A DNA stretch of 7,615 bases from Desulfurobacteriaceae bacterium (GCA_015661865.1 DQVG01000084.1:1-7615); one strand, 5' to 3'. Positions 1-6,450 are shown, numbered from the stretch's first letter. Notes: a model not told the origin generated them from the letters alone. Program-made: numbers and translations.

Positions 1-714
1 ATATTTTTTAAATAAATTTAAATTTGGAAATCCTACTTTCAAGTAGAAATTACTCCTAGGACAGATAATCACTTTTGCTCCAGTTTTCTTTATTAAATAA
101 GCCTCTTTTTCTGTAATATTAGTGCAATGAACTAGATAAGTTTTAGGAGATAAAACTTTTAGAGAGTAAAGATACTCAACGGGTCTTTTTTTGGGAGGTT
201 TAAAATTTCCAAGAACACCTAACTTTCTAAAAAGTTTAAACATATCATTTTTTTTTCCTAATAAAAAATCAACTTCTTCTTTACTTTCTGCACAATGAAT
301 TTTAAAAATAGGGGTAAATTTATAAATAAGTTTTATATATTTTGGATGAACACTATAGGGAGCATGGGCCGATAAAAAAAAATTGTACTTTCTTGCTAGT
401 TTTATATATTTTTCAAATCTATTTTTTGCTATATTTTCATCTAATCCTATAAATTCAAAGAAATTTTTTATATTGGGTCTTTTTAAAAGTCTTAAAATTT
501 TTTCATTTTCCGTAAATGTTTGAATATTCCAAAATATGTAATCTTTATATTTTTTTAGTATATTTTTTATAGATAAAATCCTAAGTTCATCTTTTATTAA
601 AAATCTAAAAGATATTATTTTTTCTAGCCATTTTGTAAAGCTATTAGCTTCTGGTCTATTTATATAATTAAAATAGGAAAATTCCAAATGAGTATGATAA
701 TTTACTTTTTTCAT
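1..714 (-). CDS. Amidohydrolase, aminodeoxyfutalosine/MTA-SAH deaminase-like, partial (3' end outside window)
   Basis: I translated the minus strand from ATG at 714-712; 238 codons stay open to the window edge. Landmarks of the metal-dependent deaminase branch of the amidohydrolase superfamily appear in order: HTHLEFS at residues 7-13 (metal-binding HxH), FTKWL at 26-30, HAPYS at 117-121, HCAES at 140-144 (His140 metal ligand, Glu143 catalytic), VHC with His196, and CPRSN at 218-222. The remaining metal ligand, a C-terminal Asp, would lie beyond the window. The HTHxEFS, FxxWL and HAPYS combination recalls MqnF, the aminodeoxyfutalosine deaminase of futalosine-route menaquinone synthesis, but MtaD-type deaminases share most of these motifs, so the substrate is not settled. 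The start is forced: an in-frame TAA sits at 720-718, and a weak TGGGA site lies 6 bases upstream of the ATG. The usual 50-60 residue beta-sandwich segment before HxH is therefore absent. The gene diverges from the aminotransferase at 798. Confidence 0.75.
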   Translation of the reverse strand, partial: MKKVNYHTHLEFSYFNYINRPEANSFTKWLEKIISFRFLIKDELRILSIKNILKKYKDYIFWNIQTFTENEKILRLLKRPNIKNFFEFIGLDENIAKNRFEKYIKLARKYNFFLSAHAPYSVHPKYIKLIYKFTPIFKIHCAESKEEVDFLLGKKNDMFKLFRKLGVLGNFKPPKKRPVEYLYSLKVLSPKTYLVHCTNITEKEAYLIKKTGAKVIICPRSNFYLKVGFPNLNLFKKY

Positions 715-797
715 GGTTTATCCCAGATTCAAGATTATATTATTAATTTCAAATTATATTTTAATTATATTCTAATATTTTAAAAAGAGAGGGAAAA
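715..797. promoter_or_regulatory. Divergent intergenic region, presumed promoters for both flanking genes
   Basis: These 83 bases separate two genes transcribed away from each other, so both promoters should lie here or just inside the genes. On the minus strand a TATAAT hexamer covers 739-734, about 20 bases before the amidohydrolase start. On the plus strand TAATAT at 773-778 could be a -10 for the aminotransferase. Neither has a good -35 at the expected distance, and such hexamers are common by chance in sequence this AT-rich. The plus-strand ribosome site GAGAGGG lies at 787-793. Confidence 0.35.
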
Positions 798-1910
798 ATG
801 ATATCTTCTAGACTAAATAACTTTACACCTTTTGAAGTAATGGAAATATTGGATATTGCAAATGCTTTGGAAAAAAAGGGAGAAAAAGTTATTCATCTTG
901 AAATTGGCGAACCTGATTTTTCTCCACCAAAAAAGGTTATTGAAAAAACAATTCAAGCTTTAAAGGAAGGAAAAACAAGTTACACAAGTTCTTACGGGAT
1001 TTTAGATTTAAGAAAAACTATAGTTAGATATTTAAATAATACATACAAAACAAATTTAAAACTTGAAAATATAATCATTACTCCCGGAACTTCTTTAGGA
1101 TTATTTTATGCTTTAGCTGCTATTTTAGAAAAAGATGATAAGGTTTTACTTTTAAATCCTACTTACCCTTGCTATCCAAACTTTATTAGATTTTTGGGAG
1201 CCCAAGTTATATATGCTCGTTTTAATTTAGAAGATATAAAAAAGAAAGTAAAATCAAATAAGATAAAGCTCGCGATTATTAACTCGCCTTCTAATCCCTT
1301 AGGAGTTTTAGTCCCAAAGGATATTTTATTTTTTCTTTATGAAAATATTCCTTTAATAGTTGCAGATGAAATCTATCAAGGACTTGTGTATGAAACCGAA
1401 GCTATAAGCTGTTTGCAAATAGATACTTTTTTAGAAAAAACTATTTACTTAAATGGTTTTTCTAAATTTTTTGGTATGACTGGTTTTAGATTAGGTTATA
1501 TTTTAGCTAATCCGAAAATAATAGAAGCTATTTTAAAACTTCAACAAAATCTATTTTTATGTCCAACTTCTTTTGCTCAAGAGGGAGCTATAGCTGCTTT
1601 TGAAGAAGATAGTTTAAAGTATATTGAAAGTATAAAAAAAAATTTAAATGAAAAAAGAAAATTAGTCCTTTCATATTTAAAACAAGCGAAATTAGATTAT
1701 ATATATCCAAATGCAGCCTTTTATGTTTTTGTAAATATCAAAAGAGATTCTAAAAAATTTTGTAAAAGCTTACTACTTAAAAAAAAAGTAGCCTTAACCC
1801 CTGGAAGCGGATTTGGTCCCGGAAATGAAACTTATATAAGAATTAGTTATGCAACTTCTTTTAAAGATTTAGAGGAAGGTTTAAAACGGTTTATTAGTTT
1901 TCTATCTTAA
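798..1910 (+). CDS. Class I/II pyridoxal-phosphate aminotransferase (aspartate aminotransferase-like)
   Basis: This encodes a 370-residue cytosolic fold-type I aminotransferase that transfers an amino group between an amino acid and a 2-oxo acid through PLP. The family signature is complete: GEPDF at residues 37-41, SYTSSYG at 61-67, TPGTS at 95-99 (cofactor phosphate contacts), SPSNPLG at 163-169 with Asn166, ADEIY at 189-193 with Asp190 (pairs with the PLP pyridine nitrogen) and Tyr193, SKFFGMTGFRLGY at 222-234 with Schiff-base Lys223 and phosphate-binding Arg231, and YIRISYA at 346-352 with Arg348 for the substrate carboxylate. The length is slightly below the usual 380-400. The layout resembles subgroup I-beta/gamma aspartate and aromatic aminotransferases, but the amino donor cannot be read from sequence alone, so no symbol is given. 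The start has GAGAGGG 4 bases upstream. The next gene begins 78 bases downstream and appears to have its own promoter. Confidence 0.9.
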   Translation: MISSRLNNFTPFEVMEILDIANALEKKGEKVIHLEIGEPDFSPPKKVIEKTIQALKEGKTSYTSSYGILDLRKTIVRYLNNTYKTNLKLENIIITPGTSLGLFYALAAILEKDDKVLLLNPTYPCYPNFIRFLGAQVIYARFNLEDIKKKVKSNKIKLAIINSPSNPLGVLVPKDILFFLYENIPLIVADEIYQGLVYETEAISCLQIDTFLEKTIYLNGFSKFFGMTGFRLGYILANPKIIEAILKLQQNLFLCPTSFAQEGAIAAFEEDSLKYIESIKKNLNEKRKLVLSYLKQAKLDYIYPNAAFYVFVNIKRDSKKFCKSLLLKKKVALTPGSGFGPGNETYIRISYATSFKDLEEGLKRFISFLS

Positions 1911-1916
1911 ACTATT

Positions 1917-1944
1917 TTGAAAAATTTACAAAATTTTATATATT
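1917..1944 (+). promoter_or_regulatory. Probable sigma70-type promoter of hsp33
   Basis: TTGAAA at 1917-1922 and TATATT at 1939-1944 are separated by 16 bases, about 45 bases before the hsp33 start. The spacer holds an AT-only inverted repeat (AAAATTT ACA AAATTTT, 1921-1937). This could be an operator but may well be composition. No clear terminator separates the aminotransferase from this promoter, so read-through is possible. Confidence 0.4.
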
Positions 1945-1988
1945 TAAATTAAAATGATTTTTTAAATTTTTTTAAATGGAGGTTTACT

Positions 1989-3119
1989 ATGAAGGAGATA
2001 AAACAAAATAATATTTTAAAGGTTTTGGACAGTCAAGTTAAAAAAGACTTTAAAGATTATTTTCAAGATAGAGATTATGGAGTAATTGGGGTAACAAAAG
2101 AAGATGCAATTAGAGGTTTTTGTGTAAAAATAAAAAATGCTTTAAAAGAAGCTCAAAAAAGACATAACCTATCCCCAGCCGCAACAGTTGTCTTGGGAAG
2201 AGCTATGGCAGCAGCCTTACTTTTAACCTCTTTATTAAAACATGCTACTGATCAAAAACTTCTTCTTAGAATCGATTGTAATGGGCCTGTTAAAGGTATT
2301 GTTGTTGAGGCAGATGCAAAAGGAAACGTAAGAGGATATGTTTTAAATCCAAATCTCCCAACTTTGATAAAAGAGGATAATGGTCAAAAAAAATTTGACG
2401 TTAAATCTTTAGTAGGTCAAGGATATTTAACAGTTGTAAAAGATTATGGTTTAAAAACTCCATACGAAAGCACGGTCCCTCTTGTTTCTGGAGAAATTGC
2501 TCAAGATGTGGCTTATTATTTGGCAAAATCTGAGCAGATCCCTTCAGCAGTTTCTTTAGGCGTAAAAATAAATGAGGAAGGTGAAGTTATAGCAGCGGGA
2601 GGACTTTTAGTTCAAGTTTTACCAGGAGCTGAGGAAAAAACTATTTCAAAAATTGAAGAAAATGTAAAAAAACTACCTCCAATTTCAAAACTATTTGAGG
2701 AAGGCAAAAGACCAGAAGATATTTTAGAATTAGCATTTGCAGGATATACTCCAGCCATTTTAGCTTTAAAAGAAATTAAATATAGCTGTAAATGCAATAA
2801 AGATTTAGCAAAATCAATTTTATTATCCTTACCTTTAGATGAATTTGAAAAGCTTATTAAAGAAGGAAAGGCAAATATAAGATGCCACTTTTGTGGAAAG
2901 GAATATACATTTAGTAAAGAAGAGTTAGAAGAGATTTTAAAAGAGAAAAAAGAAAAATGTACATGTTCCAAAGAAGGAGCTAAGAAAATTTTAAAAGAAT
3001 TTCCAAAAGAAGAAATAGAAAAAGGAATTGAAAAAGGTTATCTTGAAGTTATGTGTCCTAAATGTGGGAAAACTTATAAGTTTGATAAAGAAGAATTAAA
3101 AAAATTGTTAAAAAATTAA
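1989..3119 (+). CDS. hslO: Hsp33-family redox-regulated chaperone with tandemly duplicated zinc switch module
   Basis: Hsp33 is a cytosolic holdase. In the reduced state four cysteines bind zinc; oxidation forms disulfides, unfolds the switch region and exposes the client-binding surface. The core fold spans about residues 28-260, with AIRGF at 40-44, HNLSPAATVVLGRA at 59-72, NGPVKGIVVEAD at 98-109, GQGYLTVVKDYG at 143-154, SGEIAQDVAYYL at 167-178, AAGGLLVQVLPGA at 202-214, and a linker to the C-terminal domain. The normal CxC...CxxC zinc motif is Cys267, Cys269, Cys299, Cys302. It is followed by a second set, Cys324, Cys326, Cys356, Cys359, with identical spacing and an offset of exactly 57 residues. 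Total length is 376 against about 290 for typical Hsp33. The surplus is this extra module plus about 25 lysine-rich residues at the N-terminus. The start is supported by GGAGG at 1978-1982, 6 bases upstream. The gene looks monocistronic, with its own promoter and a weak terminator. Confidence 0.93.
   Translation: MKEIKQNNILKVLDSQVKKDFKDYFQDRDYGVIGVTKEDAIRGFCVKIKNALKEAQKRHNLSPAATVVLGRAMAAALLLTSLLKHATDQKLLLRIDCNGPVKGIVVEADAKGNVRGYVLNPNLPTLIKEDNGQKKFDVKSLVGQGYLTVVKDYGLKTPYESTVPLVSGEIAQDVAYYLAKSEQIPSAVSLGVKINEEGEVIAAGGLLVQVLPGAEEKTISKIEENVKKLPPISKLFEEGKRPEDILELAFAGYTPAILALKEIKYSCKCNKDLAKSILLSLPLDEFEKLIKEGKANIRCHFCGKEYTFSKEELEEILKEKKEKCTCSKEGAKKILKEFPKEEIEKGIEKGYLEVMCPKCGKTYKFDKEELKKLLKN
2778..3116 (+). 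repeat. Two tandem 57-residue zinc-switch modules within hslO
   Basis: Module 1 is codons 264-320 (2778-2948) and module 2 is codons 321-376 (2949-3116). An ungapped alignment gives 26 identical residues in 56. These include all four cysteines, the central Pro282/Pro339, the Gly-Lys-x-Tyr-x-Phe after each CxxC, and the closing KEEL segment. Each has the same plan: CxC, a helix, CxxC, a short beta segment and a terminal helix. Similarity is clear in protein but eroded in DNA, so this is an old internal duplication rather than a recent or assembly-made one. Confidence 0.9.
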
Positions 3120-3157
3120 GAGAAATTCAACTTAATTTTGTTTTATGAAAAAATTTT

Positions 3158-3180
3158 AGGTAATTTTTACCTCTTTTTTA
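3158..3180 (+). terminator. Weak intrinsic terminator after hslO
   Basis: AGGTAA (3158-3163) and TTACCT (3167-3172) form a six-pair stem with a three-base loop, followed by a C and a run of six T, then a longer T-rich tract to 3190. The stem is short and only one third GC, so termination may be partial. Its position 39 bases past the hslO stop fits the role. Confidence 0.5.
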
Positions 3181-3190
3181 CTTTTTTTTC

Positions 3191-3219
3191 TTGGTATTTT
3201 TTCATTTTATGTTTATAAT
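3191..3219 (+). promoter_or_regulatory. Sigma70-type promoter of pstS
   Basis: TTGGTA at 3191-3196 and a consensus TATAAT at 3214-3219 are separated by exactly 17 bases. Transcription would begin near 3226, giving a leader of about 30 bases that carries the AGGAGG ribosome site. This is the best promoter match in the window. I saw no convincing Pho box (CTGTCAT-like direct repeats) over the -35 region, so phosphate control is not shown by the sequence. Confidence 0.65.
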
Positions 3220-3245
3220 CCCTCTAAAAGTAAAAAATAATTTTC

Positions 3246-3251
3246 AGGAGG
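3246..3251 (+). promoter_or_regulatory. Ribosome binding site that fixes the pstS start
   Basis: AGGAGG lies 5 bases upstream of ATG 3257-3259. The frame is open upstream to a TTG at 3191, but that codon coincides with the promoter -35 and has no ribosome site, so ATG 3257 is the real start. Confidence 0.85.
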
Positions 3252-3256
3252 AAAAC

Positions 3257-4315
3257 ATGAAAAAACTTCTTACTTTATCGTTACTTTTCACAACAGCTTT
3301 TGCTTTTTCTTTTGACTTCCTTTTTAGTTCTAAAAAAGAAGAACAAAAACAAACAAAAGTAATAAATGGGGCTGGAGCTACTTTCCCGTATCCTGTTTAT
3401 ACAACTTGGGCAAAAAAATATTATAAAGAAACTGGCGTAAAAGTCAACTATCAGGGAATTGGATCTGGTGGCGGTCAGAAAATGATAAAAAATCGTCTTG
3501 TAGATTTTGCGGGTTCAGATCAAATGCTTCCTCCAGAAACCTTGAGAAAATGGCACGTTTTACAATATCCAGGAGTAATAGGATCTATAGTAGTTGTTTA
3601 TAACCTACCCGAAGTAGGAGATATGGAATTAAAGCTTCCTAATGACGTAGTAGCTGACATATTTTTAGGAAAAATAAAATATTGGGATGATCCAAGAATA
3701 AAAGCAGCCAATCCAAATCTTAATTTACCTCACAAAAAAATTACTATTGTTCACAGATCTGAAGGTTCCGGAACAACTTGGAACTTCTCATATTGGCTTT
3801 CCCAAATTAGTCCAGAGTGGAAGGAAAAAATAGGTTATGGAAAAGTTGTTAACTGGCCCACAGGTATTGGAGCTAAAGGAAACTTTGGAGTTGCTGCTTA
3901 CGTTAAGCAAATACCTGGCGCTATAGGATATGTAGAATATGCTTATAAATTGAAAAATAACTTAAAAGCTGCTCAACTTCAAAATGCAGAAGGTAAATTT
4001 GTTAAACCAAGTTTAGGAAGCTTTATGGCAGCAGCTAAAAATGCTAAATGGGATGGAAGTAAAGATTTTTATATTCCTTCTAACTTAATTTTATCTCCAG
4101 GGGAAAATTCTTGGCCTTTAACAGTTGCTACTATGATTTTAATTCCAGAAGAAAAAATTGAAAAAGACAAAGAAGTAAATAAATTTTTCCTTTGGGCTTT
4201 TGAAAAAGGAAAAGAGGATGCTATAAAGTTAGGATATGTTCCTTTAGATGAAAATACTATTGGAAAAATAAAAGTATATTTAAAGAAACATAACGTATAT
4301 CCTGAAGAAAAATAA
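3257..4315 (+). CDS. pstS: Secreted phosphate-binding protein PstS
   Basis: This is the 352-residue substrate-binding component of the high-affinity Pst phosphate ABC transporter and acts outside the cytoplasmic membrane. A classic signal peptide (MKK, hydrophobic run at 4-15, AFA at 14-16) predicts cleavage after Ala16; there is no lipobox Cys. Phosphate-site motifs of the family follow: GAGATFPYP at 38-46, YQGIGSGGGQK at 65-75, DFAGSD at 83-88 with Asp88, and HRSEGSGTTWNF at 166-177 with Arg167 and the Ser/Gly/Thr loop that hydrogen-bonds phosphate. GAIGYVEYAY at 221-230 and SWPLTVATMILIP at 285-297 are also typical. Length matches the family (about 345). No pstC, pstA, pstB or phoU is adjacent; the next gene is an exported phosphoesterase. 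Transcription is predicted from the TTGGTA/TATAAT promoter and reaches a strong hairpin right after the stop codon. Confidence 0.95.
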   Translation: MKKLLTLSLLFTTAFAFSFDFLFSSKKEEQKQTKVINGAGATFPYPVYTTWAKKYYKETGVKVNYQGIGSGGGQKMIKNRLVDFAGSDQMLPPETLRKWHVLQYPGVIGSIVVVYNLPEVGDMELKLPNDVVADIFLGKIKYWDDPRIKAANPNLNLPHKKITIVHRSEGSGTTWNFSYWLSQISPEWKEKIGYGKVVNWPTGIGAKGNFGVAAYVKQIPGAIGYVEYAYKLKNNLKAAQLQNAEGKFVKPSLGSFMAAAKNAKWDGSKDFYIPSNLILSPGENSWPLTVATMILIPEEKIEKDKEVNKFFLWAFEKGKEDAIKLGYVPLDENTIGKIKVYLKKHNVYPEEK

Positions 4316-4322
4316 TTATTGC

Positions 4323-4355
4323 AAAGGAGGGGGTTTTGGGCAGCCCCCTCCTTTT
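4323..4355 (+). terminator. Strong GC-rich intrinsic terminator after pstS
   Basis: GGAGGGGG (4326-4333) pairs perfectly with CCCCCTCC (4344-4351) around a 10-base loop. Three A-T pairs extend the stem to 4323-4354, and the four-T tract is short. The hairpin begins 8 bases after the pstS stop. Since the phosphoesterase starts 32 bases after it and I see no promoter in that gap, it probably acts as a leaky terminator that lowers downstream expression. Confidence 0.85.
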
Positions 4356-4373
4356 AAAATAAAAGAAATTTGT

Positions 4374-4380
4374 GGGGTGG
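4374..4380 (+). promoter_or_regulatory. Non-canonical ribosome binding site of the phosphoesterase
   Basis: GGGGTGG replaces the usual GGAGG and sits only 3 bases before ATG 4384, a short spacing. An in-frame GTG at 4372 overlaps this site and has no site of its own upstream. The ATG also gives a proper MKK signal peptide, so it is preferred. Translation may be modest. Confidence 0.55.
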
Positions 4381-4383
4381 ATT

Positions 4384-6336
4384 ATGAAAAAAGTTGGAAG
4401 TGTATTAAAACATACTTTTATTCTATCACAATTTTTATTTATAGCAAGTGCTTCTGAAACTGAATGTTTACCAGTAAAAATACCTCCGTATCCTCCTAAA
4501 AAAACAAAAGTAAGAAATAAAATCACTTTAAAACAATTACTAAATTTAGTTGTTGACTCTGACAAAAAAGGTTTTTATATAGACCTTAAAGATCCAACTT
4601 TGTATGGATATATATATTATGGTCCATATCCTTTTGAAGCTGGTACAAAACCTGGCTGCGCAGATTATGATTATTTTAGATTTAGAAAAAAAGCAAAAAT
4701 AATAGCTGGAAAAGCTTTTATAAATGTAAAAAAGCTTTTTAAAGATAGATATAATGCTAATAATTGGCCTGAAGGACAAGGTTTTAGTGGAACTCCCGCT
4801 ATAGGTTATAGATTAGATTTATTTAAAATAACAAAAAAAGGATTTGAATATTTAGGTTTTTACGATGGGATTATCCACTTTAAATATGAAAATGGAAAGT
4901 TTGTAAAACTTCCTACAATATATGAAGGTCCGTTTGTTACAAATGTAACAAGTGATCATTATGATAAGCTCAATATAATTTTTAAAACAGATAAAGTTTG
5001 TAAAGGAATCGTACTTGTAGAAGGTGTAGGAGCTTTCAAAGAAGAAAAAGCTGGAAAATTCCATAATATTCCTATCAAAGATTTAAATCCCGCTGAAACT
5101 TATAAATACGTGGTTAAATGTGGAGATACTATAACAAGGGTTTACAAATTTGAAACAGCTCCAAGACCTGGAGAGTTAGATAGAGACGGCGTTATAAAAA
5201 TAGCTTTTGCTGGAGATAGCCGAGAAGGGGTTGGAGGAGGAGAAAGAAATTTTGCTGGCGTAAATAAAAAGGTCCTTAGTTGGATAGCCCAAGATGCTTA
5301 CAGAAAAGGGGCAGATTTTATTATTTTTGGTGGAGATCTTGTAAATGGTTATACAGATGATCCAGAGGATTTTGAACTTCAATTATTTGCATGGAAACAA
5401 TCTGTAAGTGGATATTGGAGATCTCATCCAGTTTATACAGGTATGGGAAATCACGAAGCTCTTTTAAAATGTTATGATGACGGATCTAAATATGGAGTTT
5501 GTTTAGATAAATTTCCTTATAACAAATACAGTGCTGAAATAAAGTTTAAAGAAAATTTTTACAACTTTGAAAATGGACCTACTCCATCGGATCCAAGAAG
5601 ACCAACTTATAAGGAGAATGTATATTCCTTTAAATATGGTCCGGTGATGGTAATATCCTTTAACAATAACTATTGGTGGACAACAAACAAAAGAGTGAAG
5701 GATTTTGGGGGATCTCCCGAAGGGTATATTTTAGAAGATCAACTTAAGTGGATAGAAGAAAAACTAAAAGAAGCTGAAAATGATCCAACAGTAAAATACG
5801 TAATTTTATTTGCTCAAGAACCTGTATTTCCAGCTGGTGGCCATGTAAAGGATGCTATGTGGTATTATGGAAATAATTCCGTTAGAGCTTATACTTATAA
5901 AAATGGAAAGGTAATTCCTGAAAAATTAGGAATAATAGAGGTAAGAAATAGGCTTTGGAAAGCTATCTCAAATTGTTCGAAAGTTGCTGCAGTTCTTGGG
6001 GCAGATGAGCACGAGTATTACAGAATACTTATTACAAATAAAACTCCAGTTGATCCTGTATGTAAAAACATAGATAAATATACTAAATCTAAAAAATGTT
6101 TTGCTCCAAATCCAGACTTTAAATATCCAACCTGGTTTATAACAGCTGGGACTGCAGGTGCACCCTATTATTCTAGACAGTGGACTCCTTGGGAACCTGT
6201 TGTTTTATCTTCTCAATCAGGATATTTACTTTTAGAAGCGGATAATAACAAAATCTCTATCAAATTTATATCTACAACAGGTCAAATAGTAGATAAAATT
6301 GATGATTTGATGTCAGTAAAAAATAATGTTAAATAA
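4384..6336 (+). CDS. Exported calcineurin-like metallophosphoesterase, purple-acid-phosphatase-like with altered metal ligands
   Basis: This 650-residue protein has a signal peptide (MKK, hydrophobic run at 11-20, ASA at 21-23) and no further obvious membrane segment, so it should act outside the cytoplasmic membrane. Residues 24-180 are an unrecognised region. About 181-260 resemble the fibronectin-like N-terminal domain of purple acid phosphatases (GPFVTNVT at 182-189, LNPAETYKYVV at 234-244, FETAP at 256-260). The catalytic domain follows: AGDSRE at 276-281 (Asp278), GGDLVNG at 316-322 (Asp318), GNHEA at 355-359 (Asn356, His357), and ADEHEYYR at 540-547 (His543). Differences from the family stand out. 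Arg280 takes the place of the DxH histidine, Asn321 that of the PAP tyrosine, Ala477/Gln478 fall where the VxxH histidine belongs, and Asp541 replaces the first His of GHxH. Nine cysteines remain in the mature protein. The context just after pstS suggests phosphate release from organic phosphate, but the substrate and even activity are inferred. Confidence 0.8.
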   Translation: MKKVGSVLKHTFILSQFLFIASASETECLPVKIPPYPPKKTKVRNKITLKQLLNLVVDSDKKGFYIDLKDPTLYGYIYYGPYPFEAGTKPGCADYDYFRFRKKAKIIAGKAFINVKKLFKDRYNANNWPEGQGFSGTPAIGYRLDLFKITKKGFEYLGFYDGIIHFKYENGKFVKLPTIYEGPFVTNVTSDHYDKLNIIFKTDKVCKGIVLVEGVGAFKEEKAGKFHNIPIKDLNPAETYKYVVKCGDTITRVYKFETAPRPGELDRDGVIKIAFAGDSREGVGGGERNFAGVNKKVLSWIAQDAYRKGADFIIFGGDLVNGYTDDPEDFELQLFAWKQSVSGYWRSHPVYTGMGNHEALLKCYDDGSKYGVCLDKFPYNKYSAEIKFKENFYNFENGPTPSDPRRPTYKENVYSFKYGPVMVISFNNNYWWTTNKRVKDFGGSPEGYILEDQLKWIEEKLKEAENDPTVKYVILFAQEPVFPAGGHVKDAMWYYGNNSVRAYTYKNGKVIPEKLGIIEVRNRLWKAISNCSKVAAVLGADEHEYYRILITNKTPVDPVCKNIDKYTKSKKCFAPNPDFKYPTWFITAGTAGAPYYSRQWTPWEPVVLSSQSGYLLLEADNNKISIKFISTTGQIVDKIDDLMSVKNNVK

Positions 6337-6338
6337 CT

Positions 6339-6343
6339 GGAGG
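6339..6343 (+). promoter_or_regulatory. Ribosome binding site before a 31-codon ORF
   Basis: GGAGG lies two bases after the phosphoesterase stop and 11 bases before ATG 6355. Such a site has no other gene to serve, which is the main argument that the small ORF is translated. The spacing is longer than ideal. Confidence 0.5.
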
Positions 6344-6354
6344 TTATTTATATT

Positions 6355-6450
6355 ATGGAGAAATATTCTTTTAAAAATATAAATCTTTTCCCTTTGATTT
6401 TAAAATTAATGTGTTTACTTTTAATATTAATATCAATTAAAAATATATAG
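6355..6450 (+). CDS. Hypothetical 31-residue single-pass membrane peptide
   Basis: ATG 6355 to TAG 6448-6450 encodes 31 residues: a polar start (MEKYSFKN) and then a strongly hydrophobic stretch at residues 11-28, rich in Leu and Ile with one Pro13, one Lys17 and one Cys20, ending in Lys-Asn-Ile. It could cross the membrane once. It begins 18 bases after the phosphoesterase stop, has GGAGG upstream, and is followed 21 bases later by a terminator, so it would be the last gene of that transcript. I recognise no family. A chance hydrophobic frame in AT-rich DNA is the alternative, since codons rich in T and A give Leu, Ile and Phe easily. Confidence 0.4.
   Translation: MEKYSFKNINLFPLILKLMCLLLILISIKNI

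Noticed and set aside
1921..1937. AT-only inverted repeat AAAATTT-ACA-AAATTTT between aminotransferase and hslO
   Set aside because: It was considered as a terminator or operator. It has no GC pairs and such repeats are expected by chance in this composition, so it is noted only under the promoter.
2612..2971. 119-codon open frame on the minus strand inside hslO
   Set aside because: It mirrors the duplicated cysteine module, is Ser/Phe-rich as expected for the complement of Lys/Glu-rich codons, and shows no family motif.
3191..3256. Open in-frame extension of pstS back to a TTG codon
   Set aside because: The TTG is part of the -35 of the promoter, TATAAT lies within the extension, there is no ribosome site for it, and ATG 3257 has AGGAGG and a proper signal peptide.
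4372..4383. GTG start four codons upstream for the phosphoesterase
   Set aside because: It overlaps the only ribosome-site-like sequence (GGGGTGG) and would put Trp and Ile before the MKK of the signal peptide.
4257..4565. Minus-strand open frame across the pstS end and phosphoesterase start
   Set aside because: It runs through the terminator hairpin and two well-supported genes, with no motif or ribosome site.
4546..5382. Three further minus-strand open frames inside the phosphoesterase gene
   Set aside because: All are antisense shadows with low-complexity Ile/Phe/Ser/Tyr content, within a gene whose sense frame has clear domain motifs.
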